From G020354085 sp964629975 (lineage in GTDB: Bacteria > Pseudomonadota > Gammaproteobacteria > Acidiferrobacterales > Sulfurifustaceae): a DNA stretch of 33,749 nucleotides. The DNA is taken from positions 1-33,749 of the forward strand of contig CAZVUN010000022.1 in the NCBI GenBank assembly GCA_964629975.1. Reading direction: 5' to 3'. The notes beneath the pieces were generated by a model. That model was not told the DNA's origin, did no database searches, and was given only the letters and a program-made list of their open reading frames with translations. The position numbers were made by a program, and so were the translations under genes. Below are positions 8,933-17,475 of the stretch, one piece after another; the first letter of the stretch is position 1; every line of letters begins with the position of its first letter.

Positions 8933-11425
8933 TTACGCCTTCAGCACCCTGACCGCGCACTTCTTGAAGTCCGTTTCCTTCGAGATCGGGCAGGTGGCGT
9001 CGAGCGTGAGCTTGTTGACCAGCTGGCTTTCGTCGAACCACGGCATGAACACCACGCCGCGCGGCGGTTCGTTGCGCCCGCGCGTCTCGACGCGCGTGAT
9101 CACCTCGCCGCGCCGGCTCTGCACCTTGACCGCCATGCCGCGTTGCAGCCCGCGCGCCTTGGCATCGTCCGGGTGCATGAACAGCTGCGCCGCCGGATAG
9201 GAGCGGTGCAGCTCCGGCACGCGCCGCGTCATCGACCCCGAGTGCCAGTGCTCGAGCACGCGCCCGGTGGTGAGCCACAGGTCGTATTCCTTGTCCGGCG
9301 CTTCCGCCGGCGGCTCGTACGGCAGCGCGAAGATCACCGCCTTGCCGTCCTTGTGGCCGTAGAACTTCACGCCTTCGCCCTTCTTCACGTACGGGTCGTA
9401 GCCCTCGCGGAAGCGCCACAGCGTTTCCTTGCCGTCGACCACCGGCCAGCGCAGGCCGCGCGCCTTGTGATAGGTATCGAACGGCGCGAGGTCGTGCTTG
9501 CGCCCGCGCCCGAACTGCGCGTACTCCTCGAACAGTCCCTTCTGCAGGTAGAAGCCGAAGTGCCTGGACTCGTCGTTGTCGAACCCGGCCTGCAGCTGCG
9601 TGAGCGGATACTTGTTGACCACGCCGTTGGCGAACAGCACGTCGTACAGGGTCTTGCCCTTGTACTGCGGCTTCTTGGCGATGAGCTCGGCCGGCCACAC
9701 CTCCTCGACCTTGAAGCGTTTGGAGAACTCGACGATCTGCCACACGTCGCTGCGGGCCTCGCCCGGGGCCTTGACCTGCTGGCGCCAGAACTGGGTGCGC
9801 CGTTCGGCGTTGCCGTAGGCGCCTTCCTTCTCCACCCACATGGCGGTCGGCAGGATCAGGTCGGCGGCCAGCGCCGACACCGTCGGGTACGGGTCGGAGA
9901 CGATGATGAAGTTCTGCGGGTTGCGCCAGCCGGGCAGCATCTCCTCGTTGATGTTGGGACCGGCCTGCATGTTGTTGTTGCACTGCTGCCAGTACACGTT
10001 CATCTTGCCGTCCTTGAGCATGCGCTGCATGAGCACGGCGTGGAAACCGGGCTTGTCCGGGAGGGTGCCCGGCGGCAGCTGCCAGAGCTTCTCGGTGATG
10101 TTGCGATGCTCCTTGTTGTCGACCACCATGTCGGCCGGCAGGCGATGCGAGAAGGTGCCGACCTCGCGCGCCGTGCCGCATGCCGACGGCTGGCCGGTGA
10201 GCGAGAACGGGCCGTTGCCGGGCTCGGAGATCTTCCCGGTCAGCAGATGGATGTTGTAGACGAGGTTGTTCACCCAGGTGCCGCGCGTGTGCTGGTTGAA
10301 ACCCATGGTCCAGTACGACACGACCTTGCGTTTCGGATCCGCGTACAGCTCGGCCAGCGCCTCGAGCGTCTTCTGCGGCACGCCGGAGAGCTTGCTGGTG
10401 TACTCGACCGTGTACCTGGCGACGAACTGCCGGTACTCGTCGAACGTCATCGGACTCGCGCCGCCGGCCTTGTCGGCGTTCTTCGCGGCCTTCTCGCGCG
10501 GGTCGGTCGGGCGCAGGCCGTAGCCGATGTTGTCGTTGCCCTTCTTGAAGTTGACGTGCTTGGCGACGAAGTCCTGGTTGACCTTGCCCTTCTCGATGAT
10601 GTAGTGCGCGATGTAGTTGAGGATCGCGAGATCGGTGTGCGGTGCGAACACGATCGGGATGTCGGCCAGGTCGAAGTTGCGGTTGTGAAAGGTCGACAGC
10701 ACCGCGACCTTCACGTGCGGGTGCGTGAGGCGCCGGTCGGTGAGACGCGACCACAGGATCGGGTGCATCTCCGACATGTTCGCGCCCCACAGCACGAAGG
10801 CATCGGCGTGCTCGAGGTCGTCGTAGCAGCCCATCGGCTCGTCGATGCCGAAGGTGCGCATGAAGCCGGCCACCGCCGAGGCCATGCAGTGGCGCGCGTT
10901 CGGGTCGAGGTTGTTGGAGCGCAGCCCGGCCTTCATAAACTTGGCCGCGGCGTAGCCCTCCCACACCGTCCACTGGCCGGAGCCGAACATGCCGACCGCG
11001 CTCGGGCCCTTGGCCTTGAGCGCCTCCTTGAACTTCTGCGCCATGACATCGAACGCCTCGTCCCAGGAGACCTTGGTGAACTCGCCGTTCTTGTCGTACT
11101 TGCCGCCTTTCTTGCGCAGCAGCGGCGTGGTCAGGCGGTCCTCGCCGTACATGATCTTGGACAGGAAATAGCCCTTGATGCAGTTGAGGCCCTTGTTGAC
11201 CGGCGCGTCCGGGTCGCCCTGCGTGGCGACCACGCGCCCGTCGCGCACGCCGACCAGCACCGAGCAGCCGGTGCCGCAGAAGCGGCACGGTGCCTTGTCC
11301 CAGCGGATGCCGGCGTCGCCGGCCGCCGCGCCCGCGCCCTGCGGCACGGCCAGGGTGACTCCGATGCTGGCCGCGGCTGCGGCCGCGGCGTTGGCCTTGA
11401 GGAATTCGCGTCTGTTCATGGTCAT
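8933..11425 (-). CDS. napA: Periplasmic nitrate reductase catalytic subunit NapA
   Basis: An 830-aa molybdoenzyme (E. coli NapA is about 828 aa) that reduces nitrate to nitrite in the periplasm. A Tat signal, NRREFLKANA, lies at residues 4-13. The [4Fe-4S] cysteines are C47, C50, C54 and C82 (CRFCGTGC motif). C180 in NARHCMASAV is the expected ligand of the bis-MGD molybdenum. Further conserved blocks include GANMSEMHPIL and the C-terminal MGD-binding TTGRVLEHWHSGSMTRR. The start at 11425 has GGAGG 7 bp upstream; a second ATG lies 6 bp downstream. All hallmark residues are present, so the enzyme should be active. Confidence 0.98.
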   Translation of the reverse strand: MTMNRREFLKANAAAAAAASIGVTLAVPQGAGAAAGDAGIRWDKAPCRFCGTGCSVLVGVRDGRVVATQGDPDAPVNKGLNCIKGYFLSKIMYGEDRLTTPLLRKKGGKYDKNGEFTKVSWDEAFDVMAQKFKEALKAKGPSAVGMFGSGQWTVWEGYAAAKFMKAGLRSNNLDPNARHCMASAVAGFMRTFGIDEPMGCYDDLEHADAFVLWGANMSEMHPILWSRLTDRRLTHPHVKVAVLSTFHNRNFDLADIPIVFAPHTDLAILNYIAHYIIEKGKVNQDFVAKHVNFKKGNDNIGYGLRPTDPREKAAKNADKAGGASPMTFDEYRQFVARYTVEYTSKLSGVPQKTLEALAELYADPKRKVVSYWTMGFNQHTRGTWVNNLVYNIHLLTGKISEPGNGPFSLTGQPSACGTAREVGTFSHRLPADMVVDNKEHRNITEKLWQLPPGTLPDKPGFHAVLMQRMLKDGKMNVYWQQCNNNMQAGPNINEEMLPGWRNPQNFIIVSDPYPTVSALAADLILPTAMWVEKEGAYGNAERRTQFWRQQVKAPGEARSDVWQIVEFSKRFKVEEVWPAELIAKKPQYKGKTLYDVLFANGVVNKYPLTQLQAGFDNDESRHFGFYLQKGLFEEYAQFGRGRKHDLAPFDTYHKARGLRWPVVDGKETLWRFREGYDPYVKKGEGVKFYGHKDGKAVIFALPYEPPAEAPDKEYDLWLTTGRVLEHWHSGSMTRRVPELHRSYPAAQLFMHPDDAKARGLQRGMAVKVQSRRGEVITRVETRGRNEPPRGVVFMPWFDESQLVNKLTLDATCPISKETDFKKCAVRVLKA

Positions 11426-11444
11426 GGCGTGGCCTCCACGTTCT

Positions 11445-11681
11445 CTAGTGTTCGGACTCGGACTGTTCGTACACGAGCGCGGCCGACAGCACCTGCGGCA
11501 GCCCGTGCAGGGCGAAGAGCTTGTCGGCGGCAGCCTGGCGGTCGTCGGCCTCGACGGTCACGACCAGGCGACCGTCCGGGGTCTCAACGTGCACCTCGAC
11601 ACCGGCAAGTTCATTGATGCGCGCACGCACGGCGGCGAGATTCTCGGGTCGGGTGCGCACCACGGCGCTGGCTATGTGCAT
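11445..11681 (-). CDS. napD: NapA Tat-signal chaperone NapD
   Basis: A 78-aa cytoplasmic protein that binds the Tat signal of NapA and prevents early export. It begins MHIASAVVRTRPENLAAV and contains the ferredoxin-like beta-alpha-beta fold with GVEVHVETPDGRLVVTVEAD, typical of NapD. The ATG at 11681 overlaps the end of napF by 10 bp, which fixes the start. The longer open frame running to 12131 is a shadow of napF. Confidence 0.95.
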   Translation of the reverse strand: MHIASAVVRTRPENLAAVRARINELAGVEVHVETPDGRLVVTVEADDRQAAADKLFALHGLPQVLSAALVYEQSESEH

Positions 11682-12214
11682 ACGGTCTCCTCGCGCGGCG
11701 GCGCGGCGGTTGAAGTGAGGGGTATCAGACGAATGGCGCGCGCCGGGCACGGCGCATAGCAGGCCCCGCAGCCGGTGCACGTGCCCGGGTCCACACGCGG
11801 GAGCGGTGCCCGGCCCGGTGTGCGCTGCCAGCCGATCGCGCCGGCCTCGCACTGCTCGCGGCACACCGAACACAGCACGCCGTGCTGCGCGAAGCACACC
11901 GGGGCGATCTGCGCTTTCAATGCCCAGGGGGCCGCCCGCGCCGCGGCCGGTGCCAGCGCGCCCACCGTGCAGGCCGCCTGGCACTGGCCGCAGAACGTGC
12001 ACGCGCCGCGCGCAAAATCGACCTCGGGAAAGCCGTTCACGGCCTGGCGCAGGATCGCCGGCGGGCAGGCGCGCACGCACGCACCGCAGCGCGTGCAGGC
12101 CGCGACGAAATCCGCCTCCGGCAGTGCCCACGGCGGTCGCAGCGCCATCCGTTCGGCGCGGAAGTCTGCGCGCAGGAACTGGCGCCGGCTTATGCTCGCG
12201 GTGGTCATCGTCAC
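11672..12214 (-). CDS. napF: Ferredoxin-type protein NapF
   Basis: A 180-aa iron-sulfur protein, first gene of the operon. Cysteine clusters are C40-C43-C46-C50, C72-C75-C78-C82, C107/C115-C118-C122 and C146-C149-C152-C156. In E. coli NapF stays in the cytoplasm and helps NapA maturation. The SRRQFLRA near the N-terminus looks like a Tat motif but lacks a following hydrophobic region. The start may be GTG 12214 or ATG 12208, and neither has a clear RBS. An FNR-type palindrome lies about 50 bp upstream. Confidence 0.93.
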   Translation of the reverse strand: MTMTTASISRRQFLRADFRAERMALRPPWALPEADFVAACTRCGACVRACPPAILRQAVNGFPEVDFARGACTFCGQCQAACTVGALAPAAARAAPWALKAQIAPVCFAQHGVLCSVCREQCEAGAIGWQRTPGRAPLPRVDPGTCTGCGACYAPCPARAIRLIPLTSTAAPPREETVCT

Positions 12215-12261
12215 TGGTTCGTTAGAACATTCTTTTTAACTAATCCGCGCACCGCATCGCC

Positions 12262-12275
12262 TTGACTCCAGTCAA
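12262..12275. promoter_or_regulatory. FNR/CRP-family palindrome in napF-kinase gap
   Basis: TTGACTCCAGTCAA is a perfect inverted repeat (6-bp arms, 2-bp centre) and matches the FNR/ANR/DNR-type TTGAY-N4-RTCAA pattern. Its centre is about 54 bp upstream of the napF GTG and 83 bp upstream of the kinase ATG. From the known oxygen and nitrate control of nap operons, I infer activation of napF under low oxygen. Control of the kinase is possible but less likely. Confidence 0.72.
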
Positions 12276-12351
12276 GCGACAAAGCCCGACCAGTTTGCTG
12301 CGGATTGGTCGCGCATGGCGCCAGCGGGACGAACGGTGTAATCAGTACGCC

Positions 12352-13833
12352 ATGGCCACCGCCGCCACGTCCCAAACACCCGGGTGCTATCTCTGCATCG
12401 ACCAGGGCGGTCACGCCAGCCGCGCGCTGGTGTATGACGCGTCCGGGGCGGTCCTCGCGCGGGCCGAGCGCGCGCTCGCCACCCGGCATCCGCAGCCAGG
12501 CTGGGTGGAGCACGATGCGGAGCAGCTCCTGGGCTCGGTACGCGGCGCGATCGGCGCGGCCCTCACGGCGCTGGGCGCGCGCGCACCTGACCTCGCCGCG
12601 GCCGGGCTCGCGACCCAACGCTCGACCGTGGTGTGCTGGGACCGGCAAACCGGCGCGGCGCTGTCGCCGGTGCTGAGCTGGCAGGACCGGCGTGCGCACG
12701 GCTGGCTCGCGCGCTTCGCGCACCGGCAGGCCGAGGTGCACGCGCGCACCGGGTTGAGGCTGTCGGCGCACTACGGCGCCTCGAAGCTGCGCTGGTGCCT
12801 CGATCACCTGCCGGCGGTGCAGCAGGCGGCACGGCGGGGCACGCTCGCGTGCGGCCCGCTCGCGAGTTTCCTGCTGTTTCGTCTGCTCGCGGAGCGACCG
12901 CTGCTCGCCGACCCGTCCAATGCCGGGCGCACCTTGTTATGGAATCTTGCAGCCCGTGACTGGGACGCGCTGCTGCTCGATCTGTTTGGAATCGCGCGTG
13001 CGCTGTTGCCGGCCTGCGCGCCCACGCGCCACGCCTTCGGCACCCTGCCCATCGACGCGCGCGCGTTGCCGCTCCGCATCGTCACGGGCGATCAGTCGGC
13101 GGCGCTGTTCGCCTTCGGCGCACCCGACCCGCAGAGCGCCTACATCAACATCGGCACCGGCGCGTTCGTGCTCGCATCGAGCGCGCAGCGCCTCGATGCC
13201 CCGCGTCTGCTGACGAGCATCGCGTATGCCGACGACGGGCAAGCGCGCTATGTGCTGGAAGGCACCGTCAACGGCGCCGGCGCCGCGCTCGCGTGGGCCG
13301 GCGAGGCGCTCGGGATCGCGGGCATCGAGGCATCGCTCGATGAATGGCTGCATCGCGACGGCGACCCGCCGCTGTTCCTCAACGGCATTGCCGGGCTGGG
13401 CGCACCGTTCTGGGTCGCTGACTTTCCTTCGCGCTTCACCGCCGACGCCGAGCCGTGGCAGCAGGTCGTGGCGATCGCCGAAAGCATCGTGTTCCTGCTG
13501 CAGGCGAATCTCGAGGAGTTCGCCCGCGCCGGTGTGCATCTGCGGCGCATCGTCGCGAGCGGCGGCCTCGCCCGCTCGGGCGGCCTGTGCCAGCGCCTCG
13601 CCGACCTGAGCGGTCTTGCCGTGCACCGCAGCGCCGAGCACGAGGCCACTGCGCGCGGCCTTGCCTTCCTGCTGGCCGGTCAGCCGGCCGGCTGGCCGCC
13701 GCCCCCGACCGAGGTGTTCGCGCCCCGGCCCAACGCACTGCTACGTTCACGTTACGGTCGCTGGCGCGCGGCGCTTGAGCGCGCGCTGAGCGCCGGGCAG
13801 ACTGCCCAATCGCATGGACCGCGCCGCATTTGA
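12352..13833 (+). CDS. FGGY-family carbohydrate kinase, glycerol-kinase-like
   Basis: A 493-aa cytoplasmic sugar or polyol kinase with the GlpK layout: CIDQGGHASRALVYD (phosphate-1 motif, D17), GLATQRSTVVCWD, SWQDRR, GDQSAALFA (D247, Q248), NIGTGAF and a C-terminal SGGLARSGGLCQRLADL. In GlpK the polyol is held by Arg-Glu, Trp, Tyr, Asp and Gln. Here Arg90, Trp110, Asp247 and Gln248 are kept, but the Glu is Ser91 and the Tyr position aligns with His140. The phosphate loop is also changed (GTTSS to GGHAS). The substrate is therefore probably not plain glycerol. ATG 12352 is chosen because similarity begins shortly after it. The 3' end overlaps the M48 gene by 20 bp. Confidence 0.83.
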   Translation: MATAATSQTPGCYLCIDQGGHASRALVYDASGAVLARAERALATRHPQPGWVEHDAEQLLGSVRGAIGAALTALGARAPDLAAAGLATQRSTVVCWDRQTGAALSPVLSWQDRRAHGWLARFAHRQAEVHARTGLRLSAHYGASKLRWCLDHLPAVQQAARRGTLACGPLASFLLFRLLAERPLLADPSNAGRTLLWNLAARDWDALLLDLFGIARALLPACAPTRHAFGTLPIDARALPLRIVTGDQSAALFAFGAPDPQSAYINIGTGAFVLASSAQRLDAPRLLTSIAYADDGQARYVLEGTVNGAGAALAWAGEALGIAGIEASLDEWLHRDGDPPLFLNGIAGLGAPFWVADFPSRFTADAEPWQQVVAIAESIVFLLQANLEEFARAGVHLRRIVASGGLARSGGLCQRLADLSGLAVHRSAEHEATARGLAFLLAGQPAGWPPPPTEVFAPRPNALLRSRYGRWRAALERALSAGQTAQSHGPRRI

Positions 13834-15676
13834 TGCCGTCGCCACCCGCCTGACCCGGGAGGCGGAACGCTCGCCCGGGCACTACAGGTTGCGCGTGTTT
13901 CTGCTCGCGCTGCTGGGCTATGGCGTCTTGCTGCTGCTGCTCGTCACCGCCCTGCTGCTCAGCGCGGGCGTTCTGCTCGCCATCCTTGCGACCAAGGCAT
14001 TCCTGCTGCTCAGGTTCGCCTGGCTGCCGCTCATCTTTGCATTCGTGCTGTTCAAGTCGCTGTGGGCGCGCATCCCCCCGCCCGCAGGGCGGCGCCTGAC
14101 GCGCCGCGAGGCGCCGGCGCTGCACCGCGAAATCGACGAGGTCGCGCGCCGCCTGCGTGCGCCGCGCGCACACGAGGTGCTGCTGGTCGATGACTTCAAC
14201 GCCGCCGTCACCCAGGTGCCGCGCCTCGGCGTGCTCGGCTGGCCGAAGAACTACCTGCTGCTCGGTCTTCCGCTGCTGCTCACCATTTCGCCCGAGCAGT
14301 TGCGCGCGGTGCTCGGGCATGAGTTCGGCCATCTGTCGCGCCGGCACTCGCGTTTCGCGGCCGGGATCTACCGCACGCGCCGCTCCTGGGACCGGGCGCT
14401 CGAAGGCCTCGCGCGTGGCCGCCATCACGGCAGCGGGCTGCTCGCGCGCTTCCTCGCCTGGTATGCACCGTACTTTTCCGCCTACAGCTTCGCGCTCGCG
14501 CGCGCCGACGAGTACGAGGCCGATCGCTGTTCCGCACGCCTGGTCGGCGCCGCCGCGGCGGCCCAGACGCTGGTGGATGTGCGCGTGCGCGCCGAGGCGA
14601 TCGGCGAGCGTTTCTGGCGGCGCTTCTACCGGCTTGCCGATGAGCACGCCGCACCGCCGCGCAATCCGTACGAAGACCTGCGCAAGCTGGCACGCGTGCT
14701 GGTGACGGACGAGGAGGCGCGCGAGATCGTGCAGCGCGCCTTGCAGCAGCGCGCCGACTCGACCGACACCCATCCCAGCCTTGCCGAGCGCCTGCAGGCG
14801 CCCCCCGCGCCGACCACCGCGTATCGACCCACGGGCCGCAGCGCCGCCGAGGCGCTGCTGCAACCGGCGCTGCCGGCGCTGCTCAGGGAATTCGAAACCC
14901 GCTGGCGCGCCGGGGTGGAGCACTCGTGGCGCGAGCGCCATGCGTACGTGCAGTCCGCGCGCGCACGCCTGGCGGCGTACGCGACCCGCGCGATCGACGC
15001 GCTCGCCGACGACAAGCTTTGGGACTACGCCAACGTGGCCGAGGAGTTTCAGGGCGCGGAGGCGGCGCTGCCGCTCTATCGTGCGCTGGTCGCGCGCGCA
15101 CCGGCGCACGCCGGCGCGCAGTTCGCGCTCGGGCGCCTGTTGCTCGCGCGCGCCGGGGACGACGGCATCGCGCACATCGAGCGCGCCATGTCGCTGGCCG
15201 AGGACGCGGTCAAGCCCGGCTGCGAGCTGCTGTACGGCTACTTCATGCAGAACCGGCGCGCGGCCGACGCGGAGCGCTACGCCACCCGCTGGCGCGAGGC
15301 CGATGCGCGCCTCCAGCAGGCGCGCGCCGAACGCGCGAGCGTGCACGTCAAGGACGATTTCCTGCCGCACGCCTTGCCCGATGCGACGCTCGCGCAACTC
15401 ACTGCGCAGCTCAAGCAGCTCGGGCGCGTGCAGCGCGCCCTGCTGGTGCGCAAGAAGCTTGCGCACTTCCCGGAATCGCCACTGTTCGTGCTCGCCGTGA
15501 TCCCGCGCGGCTTCACCCTCAGTCTCAACACGGTGCTCGAGAAACTCACGCGCGAGCTGCGCTTTCCGGGGGAGCTGCTGGTGTACGTCTGCGGCAGCGA
15601 CCGCAAGCTGTGGCGCAAGCTGCGCAAGGTCGCCGGCGCACGCATCTATCGCCACCGCTGGTTCGGCATCCTGTAA
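13814..15676 (+). CDS. M48-family membrane metalloprotease with long C-terminal region
   Basis: A 620-aa protein. Two hydrophobic segments (about 28-58 and 62-80) are followed by an M48 peptidase domain with the zinc motif HEFGH (H169, E170, H173). The third ligand is probably E233 or E235 in ARADEYEADR. Residues about 370-520 are helical and resemble TPR repeats (LWDYANVAEEFQGAEAALPLYRAL would be cut at standard repeat length). The C-terminal 100 residues contain RVQRALLVRKKLAHFPESPLFVL and are unfamiliar. M48 enzymes such as HtpX take part in membrane protein quality control. The 20-bp overlap with the kinase gene indicates one transcript. Confidence 0.83.
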   Translation: MDRAAFDAVATRLTREAERSPGHYRLRVFLLALLGYGVLLLLLVTALLLSAGVLLAILATKAFLLLRFAWLPLIFAFVLFKSLWARIPPPAGRRLTRREAPALHREIDEVARRLRAPRAHEVLLVDDFNAAVTQVPRLGVLGWPKNYLLLGLPLLLTISPEQLRAVLGHEFGHLSRRHSRFAAGIYRTRRSWDRALEGLARGRHHGSGLLARFLAWYAPYFSAYSFALARADEYEADRCSARLVGAAAAAQTLVDVRVRAEAIGERFWRRFYRLADEHAAPPRNPYEDLRKLARVLVTDEEAREIVQRALQQRADSTDTHPSLAERLQAPPAPTTAYRPTGRSAAEALLQPALPALLREFETRWRAGVEHSWRERHAYVQSARARLAAYATRAIDALADDKLWDYANVAEEFQGAEAALPLYRALVARAPAHAGAQFALGRLLLARAGDDGIAHIERAMSLAEDAVKPGCELLYGYFMQNRRAADAERYATRWREADARLQQARAERASVHVKDDFLPHALPDATLAQLTAQLKQLGRVQRALLVRKKLAHFPESPLFVLAVIPRGFTLSLNTVLEKLTRELRFPGELLVYVCGSDRKLWRKLRKVAGARIYRHRWFGIL

Positions 15677-15682
15677 CCGCGG

Positions 15683-16141
15683 CTAACGCGTGGTATCGAC
15701 CAGCACCCGGTCGTTCGGCCCGGGCGGCGGACTGTAGATCACGAGCGCCGCGGCAGGCCCCTTGCCGTCAGTGACGAAGGAGTGCACCGCCCCGCGCGGG
15801 ATGAACAGCACGTCGCCGGTCCTGGCGGGCAGCTTCTGCGCCCCGATGTGCAGCGTTCCGCTTCCGCGCAGCAGCAGCACGCTGATGTCGGAATCGGCGT
15901 GGTAGTGCACCGGCTCGCGGTCGCGGATCTGCACCAGCAGGTGGCTCGTGTGTACGCTGCGATGCAGCGGCAGCGGCTTGATGTTCTCGCCGGCGGCGGG
16001 CGGCTGCTCGCGCAGCAGCACCTCGAGACTGCGTGGTGCGACCGTCTTCCCGCCGTCCGCCGGCCCGATCCAATCGGCGCCGAGCGCCGGCGGGCTCACG
16101 GCGGCGAGCACCCAGAGCGCGGCGTGTGCGAGTCTGTTCAT
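15683..16141 (-). CDS. Secreted single-domain cupin protein
   Basis: A 152-aa protein with a Sec signal peptide (MNRLAHAALWVLAAVSPPALGADW). The cupin core shows the metal-binding set EPVHYHADSDISVLLLRGSG and the second motif PRGAVHSF. The chosen ATG at 16141 has a G-run (GGGGGG) about 6-11 bp upstream and overlaps the tag stop by ATGA. An upstream start at 16174 would spoil the signal peptide. The substrate is unknown. It is the last gene of a four-gene operon. Confidence 0.75.
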   Translation of the reverse strand: MNRLAHAALWVLAAVSPPALGADWIGPADGGKTVAPRSLEVLLREQPPAAGENIKPLPLHRSVHTSHLLVQIRDREPVHYHADSDISVLLLRGSGTLHIGAQKLPARTGDVLFIPRGAVHSFVTDGKGPAAALVIYSPPPGPNDRVLVDTTR

Positions 16142-16968
16142 TTGCGTCCCCCCAATGGCTTGAAGCGAAAGCAATCAACCACGTGGTCGTTGACCATGCC
16201 GACCGCCTGCATGTGGGCGTAGATGATCGTCGAACCGACGAAGGTGAAGCCGCGCTTCTTGAGGTCTTTGCTGAGGGCATCCGACTCGGCGGTGCGCGCG
16301 GGCAGCTGCTTCATGTCGGTCCAGCGGTTCTGCAGCGGGCGGCCGCCGACGAACCGCCAGACATATTTGTCGAAGCTGCCGAACTCGTCCTGCACGGCAA
16401 GAAAGGCGCGCGCGTTCTTCGCGGCGGCCTCGATCTTGAGGCGGTTGCGTACGATGCCGGGGTTCCTCAGGAGGCGCGCGAACTCGCGCCTGCCGTAGCG
16501 CGCCACGCGCGCCGGATCGAAGCCCGCGAATGCCTCGCGATAGTTCTCGCGCTTGCGCAGGATCGTGATCCACGACAGCCCGGCCTGCGCGCCCTCCAGG
16601 ATCAGGAACTCGAAGTGCTTGCGATCGTCGTGCACCGGCACGCCCCATTCCTCGTCGTGATAACGCATGTACAGCGGATCGGTCCCGCACCAGGGGCAGC
16701 GCGGTTTGGTGGCGTACGCCACGGCCGCTTTGAGCTCGCCTCTGACACGCACGGGCAGCTGGCGCCAGTCGGTGTCGTTGAGCGTCGCGTGGATCGCGTA
16801 CACGAGGTTGAGGCTCACGGGGTAGCCGTGGCCCCTGAGGATGCGGTAGGCGTTCACCGCCCCGAGTGCTTCGAGATCGCGCCGCGTGTACACGCCGACG
16901 GCGTTGAGCCACTTCTGCGTCGTCGGCCCGAGGTTCGGCAGGCTGGCGAGTTGTGAGCGGCGCGCCAT
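16138..16968 (-). CDS. tag: TfoX C-terminal domain fused to 3-methyladenine DNA glycosylase I
   Basis: A 276-aa fusion. Residues about 6-83 form a TfoX/Sxy C-terminal domain (LPNLGPTTQKWLNAVGVYT, DLEALGAVNAYRILR, VSLNLVYAIHATL). Residues 90-276 form Tag, which excises 3-methyladenine from alkylated DNA. Tag zinc ligands are kept (C91, H104, H262, C266), as is the catalytic-pocket Glu E125 in LEGAQAGLSWITIL. Tag alone is about 190 aa, so the extra N-terminus is real: the frame is continuous and the family similarity starts at residue 6. ATG 16968 lies 10 bp from the thioesterase stop. The open frame continues upstream as a shadow of the thioesterase gene. Confidence 0.9.
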   Translation of the reverse strand: MARRSQLASLPNLGPTTQKWLNAVGVYTRRDLEALGAVNAYRILRGHGYPVSLNLVYAIHATLNDTDWRQLPVRVRGELKAAVAYATKPRCPWCGTDPLYMRYHDEEWGVPVHDDRKHFEFLILEGAQAGLSWITILRKRENYREAFAGFDPARVARYGRREFARLLRNPGIVRNRLKIEAAAKNARAFLAVQDEFGSFDKYVWRFVGGRPLQNRWTDMKQLPARTAESDALSKDLKKRGFTFVGSTIIYAHMQAVGMVNDHVVDCFRFKPLGGRK

Positions 16969-16978
16969 GGTGTCTTTG

Positions 16979-17467
16979 CTACACCGGCTCGACCTGGGGG
17001 TGGCGCGCCTTGTCGAGCGCCACGTAGGCACCGCGAAACTGGATCGCCTCTTTGCCGTTCGCCGGGATCGTAGCGGCGAGCTCGATGCGCGCCATGCCGC
17101 GGCGTTCGAACATGCGCAGGAACCGCGCGAGCTCCGCCGCCGGCGGCAGCGCACAGGTGGCCTCGATGTCCTGCATCACCGGGCGCAGGTAGCGCACCTC
17201 GCTCTCGCGGATCACCACCGTGGCCGGCGCGTGCGCGCGCAGCAGCAGTTGCAGCAGGCCCCAGCCGGCGAGGGTGGCGAGCGCGGCCAGGCTGCCGCCG
17301 AAGGCAGTGCGCTTGTGATTGAGATTGGCCGCAAGCGGCGCGGCGAGCGCAAGGCCGTGCCCGTCGCAGCGCACGACCGTGACGCCCATCGCGCGCGTGA
17401 GCGGAATCTCGCGATGCAGCGTCTCCTCGAGGGCGCGCAATTGCTCTGGCGTGATCGTTCCAGCCAT
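16979..17467 (-). CDS. YiiD C-terminal-type thioesterase
   Basis: A 162-aa hot-dog fold protein of the YiiD_C/putative thioesterase family. Visible blocks are IPLTRAMGVTVVRCDGHGL, the core NLNHKRTAFGGSLAALATLAGW (the helix that forms the hot-dog sausage) and RYLRPVMQDIEATC. These proteins are predicted to hydrolyse acyl-CoA thioesters, but physiological substrates are not known. It lies 8 bp after the DUF4198 gene and 10 bp before the tag fusion, inside one operon. Confidence 0.78.
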   Translation of the reverse strand: MAGTITPEQLRALEETLHREIPLTRAMGVTVVRCDGHGLALAAPLAANLNHKRTAFGGSLAALATLAGWGLLQLLLRAHAPATVVIRESEVRYLRPVMQDIEATCALPPAAELARFLRMFERRGMARIELAATIPANGKEAIQFRGAYVALDKARHPQVEPV

Positions 17468-17475
17468 TGCGTTGC

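Noticed and set aside
8804..11617. A 937-codon open frame on the plus strand opposite napA
   Set aside because: It is antisense to napA, has no family signature, and is rich in residues forced by the GC-rich complement. It is a shadow.
11672..12214. NapF considered as a Tat-exported protein because of SRRQFLRA
   Set aside because: No hydrophobic segment follows the motif, and the family is cytoplasmic.
13436..15655. A 739-codon minus-strand frame opposite the M48 protease gene
   Set aside because: No motif or signal is present; the plus-strand gene has the HEFGH motif and membrane spans.
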